Origin: Pseudogemmobacter bohemicus
Lineage (GTDB): Bacteria; Pseudomonadota; Alphaproteobacteria; Rhodobacterales; Rhodobacteraceae
Assembly: GCF_003290025.1 (NCBI RefSeq)
Contig: NZ_QNHG01000001.1
Location: forward strand, 1,190,656-1,254,655
Length of the DNA stretch: 64,000 bases
Direction: 5' to 3'
This document shows, piece after piece, positions 19,174 to 27,911 of this stretch. The notes beneath the pieces were generated by a model that did no database searches, had not been told where the DNA came from, and worked only from the letters and a program-made list of their open reading frames with translations. The translations under genes were made by a program, and so were the position numbers. Position 1 is the first letter of the stretch, and each line of letters opens with the position of its first letter.

Positions 19174-19887
19174 ATGGCGCATCCTTTTCTCATCGGCGAG
19201 AATATGACCGGCGGTTACGGCCCGGTCGATATCCTGCATTCCTGCACTCTGGCGGTCGAAAAAGGCGAGATCGCGGTGATCGTCGGCCCGAACGGGGCCG
19301 GAAAATCCACCGCGATGAAGGCGGTGTTCGGCATGCTGTCTTTGCGCGCGGGCAGCGTGCGGCTGGATGGCGAGGATATCACCAAACTCACCCCCCAGGC
19401 GCGGGTGCGCAAAGGGATGGGGTTCGTGCCTCAGACCCACAACATCTTCACCTCGATGACGGTGGAAGAGAATCTCGAAATGGGTGCCTTCATCCGCGAG
19501 GATGAGGGGGTGAAAGACACCATGGCGCAGATCTACGATCTGTTCCCGATCCTGAAGGAAAAGCGCGGCCAGGCGGCAGGTGAGCTTTCGGGCGGTCAGC
19601 GCCAGCAGGTCGCCGTCGGGCGCGCGCTGATGACGCGGCCCAAAGTGCTGATGCTGGACGAGCCGACCGCCGGGGTTTCCCCCATCGTGATGGATGAGCT
19701 GTTCGACCGCATCATCGAAATCGCCCGCAGCGGCATCTCGATCCTGATGGTCGAGCAGAACGCCCGCCAGGCGCTGGAGATCGCGGATAAGGGCTTTGTG
19801 CTGGTCCAGGGCGCGAACCGCTATACCGACACGGGTGCCGCGCTGCTCGCAGACCCCGAGGTCCGCAAATCCTTCCTCGGGGGCTGA
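19174..19887 (+). CDS. Liv-type ABC transporter ATPase (LivF-like)
   Basis: About 237 residues. Walker A GPNGAGKST, signature LSGGQRQQVAVGRALM, Walker B VLMLDEPTAGVSP and EQNARQALEIAD are diagnostic of LivF-type subunits; GFVPQTHNIFTSMTVEENL is the usual Q-loop region. A TTG directly before the ATG at 19174 is an alternative start one codon earlier. It pairs with the LivG-like subunit to form the ATPase heterodimer. Confidence 0.93.
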   Translation: MAHPFLIGENMTGGYGPVDILHSCTLAVEKGEIAVIVGPNGAGKSTAMKAVFGMLSLRAGSVRLDGEDITKLTPQARVRKGMGFVPQTHNIFTSMTVEENLEMGAFIREDEGVKDTMAQIYDLFPILKEKRGQAAGELSGGQRQQVAVGRALMTRPKVLMLDEPTAGVSPIVMDELFDRIIEIARSGISILMVEQNARQALEIADKGFVLVQGANRYTDTGAALLADPEVRKSFLGG

Positions 19888-19890
19888 GTG

Positions 19891-20310
19891 ATGCGCCGCC
19901 TCCTGCCCCTCATAGGCGCCCTCGCCCCCGCGCCGGCTTTCGCGGCGGACATGGCCTGCGATATCCGGATGCACTGTCTCGGCGCACGGCCGCTTGAGAT
20001 CTGTCGTTACCCGGGGCCGACAAAATCCATGCTCCTCACCGACTATGCGGGTGAAACTCCCGCCGTCAGGATTGCTGACGAAGAGATTGCGCTGCGTCCC
20101 GTGTTTCCGAAGGCTGACGGCGACCAGGACTGCATCCCCAGGACCATATCCTTTACCGGCTCGGCCGCCTCAGGTGCCGAGGTGTCGGTTTTCGGCATGA
20201 TTTCCAAAACATACATTTATGTGCGGTTTGAGGAAGCCGCGTCGAAATCAACGCCGAAGCGCAGTGTGCTGGGCAAATGCCGCATCCTTGACGCGGGAGC
20301 GGAGCAATGA
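19891..20310 (+). CDS. Small unrecognised secreted protein inside the Liv-type cluster
   Basis: About 139 residues with a signal peptide (MRRLLPLIGALAPAPAFAAD). The mature domain begins with cysteines (MACDIRMHCLGARPLEIC) and has two more near the middle and end (DCIPRT, GKCRIL); periplasmic disulfides are likely. It starts directly after the livF-like stop (a GTG at 19888 or ATG at 19891) and overlaps the next gene by four bases. The family is not recognised. Its start resembles that of the next protein (a Cys-rich N terminus followed by a beta-rich body), so the two may be distant relatives. Confidence 0.72.
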   Translation: MRRLLPLIGALAPAPAFAADMACDIRMHCLGARPLEICRYPGPTKSMLLTDYAGETPAVRIADEEIALRPVFPKADGDQDCIPRTISFTGSAASGAEVSVFGMISKTYIYVRFEEAASKSTPKRSVLGKCRILDAGAEQ

Positions 20311-20696
20311 GTGTTTTGCGCAAGGCGGTGATACTGGCCAGCCTCATCTGCCCGCTTTTGCCCGTGACGGCCAGCGCCGCCGATCCCGCCCGCAGTCTCG
20401 ACTGCACCGTGCGCTATGAATGCTCGGGCGGCAGCTGTCGCGAGACTGACCGCAGCTACCGCACCACAGCGGGGGCCGAAAAGATCGCCGTGCAGAGCCA
20501 GGGCTATGAGGCCGATCTGGTCATGCTCGACAAGACCTCGGGCGGTGATCTGGTCTATGGTGGCCAGGTCGGGCCGAACCTTTATGGCGTCTTCTTCCTT
20601 GAACCCTCGAACGGCGCAACGCTCTTGTTGCAGGGCGTCAATGGCTGGTCGGAAATGAAGACCGAGATGCTGATCTGTACGGAGGCCACGGGCTGA
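20307..20696 (+). CDS. Small unrecognised secreted protein inside the Liv-type cluster
   Basis: 129 residues with a signal peptide (AVILASLICPLLPVTASAAD). The mature protein has three Cys near its start (LDCTVRYECSGGSCRETD) and one near the end (EMLICTE), likely disulfide-linked, and a beta-rich body (KIAVQSQGYEADLVMLDKTS, LLLQGVNGWSEMKTEM). It overlaps the previous gene by four bases and the permease start by one (TGATG), so it is tightly coupled to the transporter. I know no named family for it. Confidence 0.75.
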   Translation: MSVLRKAVILASLICPLLPVTASAADPARSLDCTVRYECSGGSCRETDRSYRTTAGAEKIAVQSQGYEADLVMLDKTSGGDLVYGGQVGPNLYGVFFLEPSNGATLLLQGVNGWSEMKTEMLICTEATG

Positions 20697-21700
20697 TGGA
20701 TATTCTCAACGCCCTCGTGGCTTTCGCCAATTTCGTGCTGGTGCCGGGGCTGACCTATGGCAGCCAGCTGGCGCTTGGGGCGCTTGGCGTCTCGCTGATC
20801 TTCGCTGTGCTCAGGTTCTCGAATTTCGCGCATGGCGATACGATGGCCTTTGGCACCGTGATGGCGATCCTCTTCACCTGGGCCTTGCAAAGCTGGGGGA
20901 TCTCTGCCGGCCCGCTGCCGACCGCGCTGATTGCGCTGCCCTTCGCGATCATCGCCACATCGCTGATGGTGCTGGGCACCGACCGCGTCGTCTTCCGCTT
21001 TTACCGCCGCGCGAAAGCCAAACCGATCATCCTGATGATCGCCTCTATCGGCGTCATGTTCGTGATGAACGGTCTGGTGCGGATGATCCTTGGCACCCGC
21101 GAGGTGCAGTTTGCCGATGGCGAGCGCTTCCTGCTGCCGCCTGCCGCCTTTCGCGCCGCGACCGGCCTTGCCGAGCCTCTGGGCATCCGCACCACCCAGG
21201 CGGTTTCCGTTGTGGTGGCGGTGATCTGTGTGGCGGCGCTGTTCTGGTTCCTGAACCGCACCCGGACGGGCAAGTCGATGCGGGCTTTCTCGGATAACGA
21301 AGACCTTGCGCTCCTCTCGGGCATCAACCCCGACCGGGTGGTGATGGTGACCTGGATCATCGCGGGCGCATTGGCGACCATTGCCGGCACGCTTTACGGC
21401 CTGGACAAGAATTACCGCGTCTTCGTCTATTTCGGGATGCTCCTGCCGATCTTTGCCTCGGCCATCGTCGGCGGTCTCGGCTCGCCTCTGGGTGCGATCA
21501 TCGGCGGCTTCGTCATCGCCTTTTCCGAGATCCTCGTCACCAATGCCTGGAGCAAGATCCTCGGCTATCTGGCACCCGAGGGCTGGCTGGGGGATGGCCT
21601 CTATCAGGCGCTTTCCACCGATTACAAGGTGGCGGTCAGTTTCGTGATCCTGATCATCGTGCTTCTCGTGAAGCCCAATGGCATCATGGGGAGCAAGTAA
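20696..21700 (+). CDS. Liv-type ABC transporter permease (LivH-like)
   Basis: A 334-residue inner-membrane permease with about eight hydrophobic segments. The segment LTYGSQLALGALGVSLIFAVLRFSNFAHGD is the LivH N-terminal signature, and GLGSPLGAIIGGFVIAFSEIL is the conserved cytoplasmic/TM block near the C terminus. It forms the pore with the next gene. The start overlaps the stop of the preceding secreted-protein gene. Confidence 0.94.
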   Translation: MDILNALVAFANFVLVPGLTYGSQLALGALGVSLIFAVLRFSNFAHGDTMAFGTVMAILFTWALQSWGISAGPLPTALIALPFAIIATSLMVLGTDRVVFRFYRRAKAKPIILMIASIGVMFVMNGLVRMILGTREVQFADGERFLLPPAAFRAATGLAEPLGIRTTQAVSVVVAVICVAALFWFLNRTRTGKSMRAFSDNEDLALLSGINPDRVVMVTWIIAGALATIAGTLYGLDKNYRVFVYFGMLLPIFASAIVGGLGSPLGAIIGGFVIAFSEILVTNAWSKILGYLAPEGWLGDGLYQALSTDYKVAVSFVILIIVLLVKPNGIMGSK

Positions 21701-21701
21701 G

Positions 21702-22997
21702 ATGCGCAACACCCTTCTCTTCGCCGGCGTGGCGCTTTTGTTCGTGCTGACCGGGTTCTTCCAAAGCTGGAACCTCGCGCTGAATATCCTGAACCTCGCG
21801 CTGATATCGGCGGTGATGGCGATCGGGGTGAATATCCAATGGGGCTGGGCTGGGCTGTTTTCGGCCGGCATCGTCGGTTTCGTGGCACTTGGCGGCCTCG
21901 CGGTGGTGCTGGTTTCCGGCAAGTCCGTCGCCGGCGCGTGGGAGGCCGGCACGCCCGGGATCATCGGCGCGCTGGTCTTTGGCGCCATTGCCATCGCGCT
22001 GGCGGTCTGGATGCAAAAAAAGCTGCCCAAAGGCAGCACGCGGACGCTGGCGACCATCGCCTTCCTGCTGATCTGCTTTTTCATCTACCGCGCGCTGCTT
22101 GACCCGGCGGTGATGGCGGTCGAGGCCAACGATTCCTCCAAAGCCGGCCATATCGGCGGGCTCGGGCTGAATTCGCTCTGGGCCTGGCCGGTGGGCGCAT
22201 TGCTGGCTGGTGCCGTGGCCTGGGTGATCGGCAAAGTGGCGCTTGGCCTGCGCGAGGATTACCTTGCGATTGCGACGCTGGGGATCGGCGAGATCATCGT
22301 CGCGGTCATGCGCAATGAGGACTGGCTGGACCGCGGCGTCAAGAACCTGATCGACCTGCCCCGCCCCTGGCCCGTTCCTTACGAGCTGGAGCTGCAGCGC
22401 AGCCCCGATTTCACCGACTGGATCGGGATGGTGAATGCCGATCCGGTGTCTTCCTCGGCCATCGCGGTCAAACTGCTTTATGCGGGTCTCTTTACCATCG
22501 TGCTGCTGGCGCTTTTGTGGCTTTGTGAGCGCGCGCTGAACAGCCCCTGGGGCCGCATGACCCGCGCCATCCGCGACAATGAAATCTCGGCCGCCGCGAT
22601 GGGCAAGAATGTCAAATACCGGCATCTCCAGATCTTCATCATCGGCTCGGCGGTGGTGGGGCTGGCGGGCGCGATGATGACCTCGCTCGATGGGCAGCTT
22701 ACGCCGTCAAGCTATGCGCCTTTGCGCTTTACCTTCCTGATCTGGGTGATGGTGATCGTCGGCGGGTCGGGAAACAACAAAGGCGCCATTCTCGGCGGTA
22801 TCCTGATCGGCTGGCTCTATCTCGCGGTAGAGTTCCTCGGGCCGCAGATGATGTCCTTTCTGACCGCCGGCCTGCCCGAAGGCGCGCTGAAATCGCAGCT
22901 GGCGGAATCGGCGGCGCATATGCGGCTCTTCACCCTGGGGGTTATCCTGCTCCTCGTGCTGCGCTTCGCGCCACGCGGGCTGATCCCCGAAAAGTAA
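21702..22997 (+). CDS. Liv-type ABC transporter permease (LivM-like)
   Basis: 431 residues, longer than many LivM proteins because of an extended loop around residues 85-150 (WMQKKLPKGSTRTLATIAFLL, DPAVMAVEANDSSKAGH) and another around 205-245. Family motifs are REDYLAIATLGIGEII, WGRMTRAIRDNEISAAAMGKN and GGSGNNKGAILGGILIGWLYL. It begins one base after the LivH-like stop and is the last gene of the cluster, followed by a strong terminator. Confidence 0.93.
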   Translation: MRNTLLFAGVALLFVLTGFFQSWNLALNILNLALISAVMAIGVNIQWGWAGLFSAGIVGFVALGGLAVVLVSGKSVAGAWEAGTPGIIGALVFGAIAIALAVWMQKKLPKGSTRTLATIAFLLICFFIYRALLDPAVMAVEANDSSKAGHIGGLGLNSLWAWPVGALLAGAVAWVIGKVALGLREDYLAIATLGIGEIIVAVMRNEDWLDRGVKNLIDLPRPWPVPYELELQRSPDFTDWIGMVNADPVSSSAIAVKLLYAGLFTIVLLALLWLCERALNSPWGRMTRAIRDNEISAAAMGKNVKYRHLQIFIIGSAVVGLAGAMMTSLDGQLTPSSYAPLRFTFLIWVMVIVGGSGNNKGAILGGILIGWLYLAVEFLGPQMMSFLTAGLPEGALKSQLAESAAHMRLFTLGVILLLVLRFAPRGLIPEK

Positions 22998-23013
22998 ACC
23001 CTTCTGAAAATGC

Positions 23014-23048
23014 AAAAGGCCCCGGATCAGAACCCCGGGGCCTTTTTG
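23014..23048 (+). terminator. Intrinsic terminator closing the Liv-type cluster
   Basis: AAAAGGCCCCGG and CCGGGGCCTTTTT form a long stem around a short loop, with a T-run directly after. It marks the end of the operon and separates it from the downstream flavoenzyme gene. Confidence 0.92.
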
Positions 23049-23081
23049 TTTGTGACAGCCCCGGCAATACGCCCCGTGACC

Positions 23082-23364
23082 TCATCCGTCCCAGGCGCAG
23101 CCCGGCCCTTTAAGGCAGAATTTCGAAGGGGATATGCAGCTGTCGCCGCAGGCCTTGCGCTTTGAGCAGGTCTTGCAGCCGCCCGCGAGGCTGCCCCCTT
23201 CCCCCGGGCTGACAGCACCTTTCGACAGGCCGGGGCGATCCGGCGCCAATGCCAGTCCGGCACCGTCATGGGGAAGAACAGACGGCCTGTGCCAGCGCAA
23301 CCTGAGGCACCAGCGCGGTGACACTCAGCGCCAGAAGCGCTCCGCCTCCGGGGATATTGCGCAT
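23082..23364 (-). pseudogene. Secreted Cys-rich small protein, apparently frameshifted
   Basis: On the minus strand an ATG at 23364 begins a good signal peptide (MRNIPGGGALLALSVTALV, ending LAQA) but that frame stops at 23266. A second frame continues to 23082 and encodes a Cys-rich tail, GGCKTCSKRKACGDSCIS, ending FCLKGPGCAWDG. The two parts are in different frames but look like one protein: an exported domain with a CxxC...C...C...C...C pattern. A single-base indel around 23270-23300 would join them. It could instead be a sequencing error or a shorter gene starting at an internal GTG. The function of this Cys-rich type is unknown to me. Confidence 0.5.
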
Positions 23365-23553
23365 GGAATGACCATTTTTTCCGAAATGCTCGCAGCCATA
23401 AAATTAACCATTCTTAACAACACCGGCAGATACCGGCCAGGCCAAAGCGGTTGATCTGACAAAAGCGACATATCCTGTCGCCACCTGACCTGAGATTTCA
23501 CCGTTCTGCCGCCACTCTCGGCCCATGTCCCAGCATTGCACCGGAGTTGAGCG

Positions 23554-25974
23554 ATGAAATCCCATGCCCGCGTGGTGGTGATCGGTGGCGGCGTCGTCGG
23601 CTGTTCGGTGCTTTACCACCTGACGAAACTCGGCTGGTCGGATGTGATGCTGATCGAGCGGTCCGATCTGACCTCTGGCTCGACCTGGCATGCGGCGGGC
23701 GGGTTCCACACGATGAACGGCGACACAAATATGGCGGCGCTGCAGGGCTATACGATCCGGCTTTACAAAGAGCTGGAGGCGATCACCGGCATGTCCTGCG
23801 GGCTGCACCATGTCGGCGGCGTGACCCTGGCCGACAACCCGGCGCGGTTTGAACAGCTGAAGGCCGAGCGCGCGAAACACCGCTATATGGGGCTCGATAC
23901 CGAGATCCTCTCCCCCGCCGAGATCTCGAAAATGACCGATGGCATGGTCAATCTCGACGGGATCATCGGCGGACTTTACGACCCGCTGGATGGTCACCTT
24001 GACCCTTCCGGCACCACCCATGCCTATGCCAAAGCCGCACGGATGGCGGGCGCCGAGATCGTCCTGCACAACCGCGTGCTGGAGACGAACCCGACCAAAG
24101 ACGGCTGGGAAGTGGTGACCGGGAAAGGCACCGTCACCTGCGAACATCTGGTGAACGCGGGCGGCCTCTGGGCGCGCGAGATCGGCGCGATGGCCGGGGT
24201 CTACCTGCCGCTTTTGCCGATGGCGCATCAATATCTGGTGACCGAGGACATCCCCGAAATCATGGATATCCTCGCCCAGGGCCGCGAATTCCCGCATGTG
24301 ATGGACCCGGGCGGTGAGAGCTATCTGCGCCAGGAGGGTCGCGGCCTCTGCATCGGCTTCTATGAAAAGCCCTGCGAGCCCTGGGCGGTCGATGGCACCC
24401 CCTGGACATTCGGCCATGAGCTTCTGAACGAGAATTTCGACAAGATCGAGGATTCCGTCGCCTTCGCCTATCGCCGCTTCCCGGTGCTGGAACGCTCGGG
24501 CGTGAAACGCGTGATCCATGGGCCGTTTACCTTTGCCCCCGATGGCAACCCGCTGATCGGCCCGGTGCCGGGGCTGAAAAACTACTGGTCCGCCTGCGCG
24601 GTGATGGCCGGGTTCAGCCAGGGCGGCGGCATGGGCCTCGCGCTGGCGCAATGGATGATCGAAGGCGAGGTCGAACGCGACCCGCGCGGCTTTGATGTGG
24701 CGCGTTTCGGCACCTGGACCAGCCCTGGCTATACGGTGCCGAAGGTCATTGAAAACTACCAGATGCGCTTCAACGTCTCTTACCCGAACGAGGAGCGCCC
24801 TGCCGCCCGCCCCTTCCGCACCACGCCGATGTACGACATTTTCGACAAGATGGGCGCGGTCTGGGGCCAGCAATACGGGCTTGAGGTCGTCAATTACTTT
24901 GCCCTGCCCGGCGAGCCGCGGCTGGAGACGCCAACGTTCAAGCGCTCCAACGCCTGGGAGGCCACCGCGGGCGAGGTCAAAGGCCTGCGCGAGGGCGTTG
25001 GCATCAATGAGTTGCAGAATTTTGGCAAATACCTGGTGAAAGGCCCGGGCGCGCGCGCCTGGCTTGACCGCATCATGGCGGGTCGCATCCCGAAACCCGG
25101 CCGCATCTCGCTGACGCCAATGCTGGCGGAATCGGGCAAGATCATCGGCGATTTCACCGTGTCGTGCCTTTCCGGGACCGAATTCCAGCTGACCGCCAGC
25201 TACGGTGCGCAAGGCTGGCACAGCCGCTGGTTCCAGGATCACGCCGAAGCGGGCGTCACGGTCGAGAATATCTCGGATACACGGTCGGGCTTCACCATTG
25301 CCGGCCCGAATGCGCGCAAACTGCTCGCCCGCGTCACCCGCTCGGATGTCTCGGCGCAGGCGTTCAAATTCATGGATGTGAAGCCGATGACCGTCGGCAT
25401 GGCGAATTGCCTCGTGCAGCGCGTCAGCTACACGGCTGACCTCGGCTATGAGATTTTCTGCGACCAGATGTCGGTGCGCCACCTCTGGGAGGTGCTGATG
25501 AAGGCCGGCGCCGATCTCGGCATCACCCCCTTCGGGATGCGCGCGATGATGAGCCTGAGGCTCGACAAATGGTTCGGCTCCTGGGGGCGCGAGTTCTCGC
25601 CCGATTACACCCCGGCCGAGACCGGGCTGGACCGCTTCATCGCCTGGACCAAACCCGTCGACTGGATCGGCAAGGCCGCCGCGCTGAAAGAACGCGAAAC
25701 CGGCCCGTCGCGCCGCCTCGTCACCATGGAGGTCGACGTGTCTGATGCCGATGTCGTGGCATGGGAGCCGGTCTGGCTTGACGGAAAAGTCGTCGGCTGG
25801 TGCACCTCGGGCGGGTTCAGCCACTGGACGGGCAAATCGCTGGCCATGGGCTTCATCCCGGCGGATCGCGTCGAAGACGGCCTCGCGCTGGAGGTGGAAA
25901 TCCTCGGCGAACGCCGCCCTGCCCGCGTCCATCTCGCCCCGGTCTGGGATGATGCCGGCCGGATGCGGGACTAA
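23554..25974 (+). CDS. FAD-dependent dimethylglycine/sarcosine dehydrogenase-like enzyme with GcvT domain
   Basis: An 806-residue two-domain enzyme. The N-terminal half is a DAO-type flavoprotein (VVVIGGGVVGCSVLYHLTKLG; SGSTWHAAGG, where the family attaches FAD covalently to His). The C-terminal half (about 430-800) is an aminomethyltransferase (GcvT)-type tetrahydrofolate domain (NELQNFGKYLVKGPGARAWLD, GFTIAGPNARKLL, DLGYEIFC). Relatives oxidatively demethylate dimethylglycine, sarcosine or similar N-methyl compounds and pass the one-carbon unit to folate. The precise substrate is unknown. It lies 0.55 kb after the Liv-type operon, separated by a terminator and an oppositely oriented small ORF; a link to that transporter's ligand is possible. 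Confidence 0.85.
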   Translation: MKSHARVVVIGGGVVGCSVLYHLTKLGWSDVMLIERSDLTSGSTWHAAGGFHTMNGDTNMAALQGYTIRLYKELEAITGMSCGLHHVGGVTLADNPARFEQLKAERAKHRYMGLDTEILSPAEISKMTDGMVNLDGIIGGLYDPLDGHLDPSGTTHAYAKAARMAGAEIVLHNRVLETNPTKDGWEVVTGKGTVTCEHLVNAGGLWAREIGAMAGVYLPLLPMAHQYLVTEDIPEIMDILAQGREFPHVMDPGGESYLRQEGRGLCIGFYEKPCEPWAVDGTPWTFGHELLNENFDKIEDSVAFAYRRFPVLERSGVKRVIHGPFTFAPDGNPLIGPVPGLKNYWSACAVMAGFSQGGGMGLALAQWMIEGEVERDPRGFDVARFGTWTSPGYTVPKVIENYQMRFNVSYPNEERPAARPFRTTPMYDIFDKMGAVWGQQYGLEVVNYFALPGEPRLETPTFKRSNAWEATAGEVKGLREGVGINELQNFGKYLVKGPGARAWLDRIMAGRIPKPGRISLTPMLAESGKIIGDFTVSCLSGTEFQLTASYGAQGWHSRWFQDHAEAGVTVENISDTRSGFTIAGPNARKLLARVTRSDVSAQAFKFMDVKPMTVGMANCLVQRVSYTADLGYEIFCDQMSVRHLWEVLMKAGADLGITPFGMRAMMSLRLDKWFGSWGREFSPDYTPAETGLDRFIAWTKPVDWIGKAAALKERETGPSRRLVTMEVDVSDADVVAWEPVWLDGKVVGWCTSGGFSHWTGKSLAMGFIPADRVEDGLALEVEILGERRPARVHLAPVWDDAGRMRD

Positions 25975-26008
25975 GCCAATGGCTCGACAGATTTGCGGGA
26001 TGAGGACC

Positions 26009-26039
26009 CGGCCGGGCGGCTGAGGCGCCCGGGCCTTTT
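26009..26039 (+). terminator. Probable terminator after the flavoenzyme gene
   Basis: GGCCGGGCG pairs with CGCCCGGGCC (one bulged G) across a short loop and is followed by TTTTC, 35 bases after the stop codon. Confidence 0.6.
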
Positions 26040-26360
26040 CCATGTTGCCCGCTTTCCAGGTCGAAGGCCCACGCCCCCGGAAAACGCACCAAAAGCCGAG
26101 GATCAAGGGGCCCGATGTTGCTGAACCGCGCCGGTTCCAGCGCGCAGCCTGACGGCGCCCGACGTCAGCCGCTTCAGGCTCTGCGCGCCAGGCCCGGCCC
26201 ACTGTCCGGTCTCCCGGAACCGGCAGCGAAACCTGGTTTTCTGTATCTGTCAGCGGGGTGGGGCCGCCCGCCTGAAAGGGTCCAGGAGGACCGCCTTCAT
26301 CCAAAGGGGCGAACCAGCAGAAGAACATCCGGGGCGCCAATTGCGGGGCTGCCACCCCCG

Positions 26361-26393
26361 AAAAAGCAAAAACCCCGGAAGAACCGGGGTTTG
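26361..26393 (-). terminator. Intrinsic terminator after tRNA-Leu
   Basis: On the minus strand CAAACCCCGG and CCGGGGTTTTTG form a stem around TTCTT, followed by a T-rich tail. It is 12 bases after the tRNA 3' end. Confidence 0.8.
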
Positions 26394-26404
26394 CCTGAAC
26401 CGAT

Positions 26405-26491
26405 TGGTGCGGATGAAAAGACTCGAACTTTCACTCCGGTTAAGGAACAGCGACCTCAACGCTGCGCGTCTACCAATTCCGCCACATCCGC
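26405..26491 (-). tRNA. tRNA-Leu (anticodon GAG)
   Basis: 87 bases including an encoded CCA (26405-26407). Acceptor arms GCGGATG (26491-26485) and CATCCGC pair perfectly. The anticodon stem CAGCG/CGCTG encloses loop TTGAGGT with anticodon GAG, reading CUC/CUU leucine codons. A long variable arm and the TTCGAGT T-loop fit a class II tRNA. A terminator follows. Confidence 0.96.
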
Positions 26492-26733
26492 ACTTGTCAG
26501 ATCAGGTGGCGGGTATGTAGCTTTACTCGCGCGCGAAGGAAAGGGGTAATTTCAACTTTCTCCATCGCCCGCACGAGGTTTCTGCGCCACCGGACTTGTC
26601 GTTCTGTTCCGGAGGGTTATCTGACGCTTATGTCCGGGCTGAAGCGGTTGCCTGGACGAGAGACTTCATGGCACAAACGGCGCGGCGCCCCGATCTGCCC
26701 AGACCTCGCGTCGATAAACGAAAGACCCGCATC

Positions 26734-27411
26734 GTGACCGAATGGACCCATATTCCGGGCCTCGCCCCCTACTCCGAGACCCTCGCGAAGATGGAGGCGC
26801 GTGCCGCCGCCATTGCCACCGGCGAGGCGGATGAGGCGGTCTGGCTGCTGGAACATCCGCCGCTTTACACGGCCGGAACTTCGGCAAAAGCGGTGGATCT
26901 GGTGCAGCCTGACCGATTCCCGGTCTATGCCGCCGGGCGCGGCGGGCAATATACCTATCACGGGCCGGGCCAGCGGGTGATCTATACCATGCTCGACCTG
27001 AAGAAACGCGGCGGCCCCAAAGGAAATGACGTGCGCTGCTTCGTGCGCGCGCTGGAACGCTGGGTGATCGACACCCTGGCCGAATTCGGCGTCAAAGGCG
27101 AGATCCGCCCGGGCCGCGTCGGGGTCTGGGTGGTGCGTCCCGACCGACCGGCAGCCCCGGATGGCAGCCCCGCCGAAGACAAGATCGCGGCCATCGGCAT
27201 CAAGATCCGGCGCGGCGTCAGCTTTCACGGCATCTCGATCAATGTCGAGCCGGACCTGTCGCATTTCACCGGCATCGTACCCTGCGGTATCCAGGATCAC
27301 GGCGTCACCAGCCTCGTGGATCTGGGTCTGCCGGTCGGCATGTCCGATCTCGACGCCGCGCTGATGCAGTATTTCGAACCCGCTTTCACCTTTGCCTGCG
27401 CCACCGCCTGA
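26734..27411 (+). CDS. lipB: Octanoyltransferase (lipoate biosynthesis)
   Basis: LipB moves octanoyl groups from acyl carrier protein to lipoyl domains of 2-oxoacid dehydrogenases and the glycine cleavage H protein. Motifs: [38 protein letters not shown], and [22 protein letters not shown] with catalytic-site residues, then GIVPCGI containing the acyl-thioester Cys. From the GTG at 26734 the protein is 225 residues, matching family N termini ([11 protein letters not shown]); an ATG at 26668 would add 22 residues of basic sequence without similarity. Confidence 0.93.
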   Translation: MTEWTHIPGLAPYSETLAKMEARAAAIATGEADEAVWLLEHPPLYTAGTSAKAVDLVQPDRFPVYAAGRGGQYTYHGPGQRVIYTMLDLKKRGGPKGNDVRCFVRALERWVIDTLAEFGVKGEIRPGRVGVWVVRPDRPAAPDGSPAEDKIAAIGIKIRRGVSFHGISINVEPDLSHFTGIVPCGIQDHGVTSLVDLGLPVGMSDLDAALMQYFEPAFTFACATA

Positions 27412-27449
27412 TCTGGCCAGGCCCCTGGAAAGGGATCCCTCTGCGGCAT

Positions 27450-27801
27450 CTCCGCCCTCCCCCGTTTCCTTTGCTGGCAGCACCGGTCCTGACCCGGGAC
27501 TACACCTATATCGGCGACAACCATGCCTGGGCGATCAGCTGCAACGCCAATGGCTATGTGCTGAAATCGGTCAATCCGGTCTCGCGCGTGCTGGGTCTGG
27601 GGGGCAGAGACAGAAGTCGCCCCCCACCCGCGAGACGCTCACGCTCGGGAAATCCTGCGAGGCGCTGCACAGCGTCTACGGCAAGGGCGGCTGGTGCTAT
27701 TCGAATGGGGTTTCGCCGCCGAATTCCCCGATCACACCATCCGCTTCCCGCGCCAGGAGATCTGGTGCGAGCCGGATCCGGAACCCGACTGCCTGTACTG
27801 A
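27450..27801 (+). pseudogene. Decayed small secreted-protein gene (two frameshifts)
   Basis: Three consecutive segments in different frames read as one Cys-containing protein: DYTYIGDNHAWAISCNANGY to VSRVLGLGG, then RETLTLGKSCEALHSVYGKG to WCYSNG, then GFAAEFPDHTIRFPRQEIWC to DCLY and a stop at 27799. Frame changes fall near 27600 and 27705. No start codon or complete signal peptide is visible before LLAAPVLTRDYTY, so the 5' end is damaged too. The conserved-looking cysteines suggest a periplasmic protein. I do not recognise the family. Confidence 0.55.
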
Positions 27802-27911
27802 TGCCGCTTGCCGCCGGCGCCCTTGCGGCAGAGACTACAGCAGTGACTGCGGCAGAGGCTGGTGAAACCGGCCCGCAAAAAGCGCCGCGCCCGCATCGGG
27901 AGGGATGATCC

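Larger units (their letters stand above)
25975..26404. other. Gene-poor gap between flavoenzyme and tRNA-Leu
   Basis: Contains a terminator-like hairpin at 26009-26039 and the tRNA terminator at 26361-26393. The frames crossing it have low-complexity Arg/Pro/Gly-rich translations and no ribosome sites or similarity, so I see no gene here. Confidence 0.55.

Noticed and set aside
23404-26355. 983-residue frame on the minus strand
   Set aside because: Exact antisense of the dimethylglycine-dehydrogenase-like gene; Arg/His-rich translation with no motifs, caused by GC-rich codon bias.
27801-27908. 35-codon ORF ending just before glpK
   Set aside because: Ala/Thr-rich, lacks a ribosome site and crosses the end of the pseudogene; a leader peptide cannot be shown.
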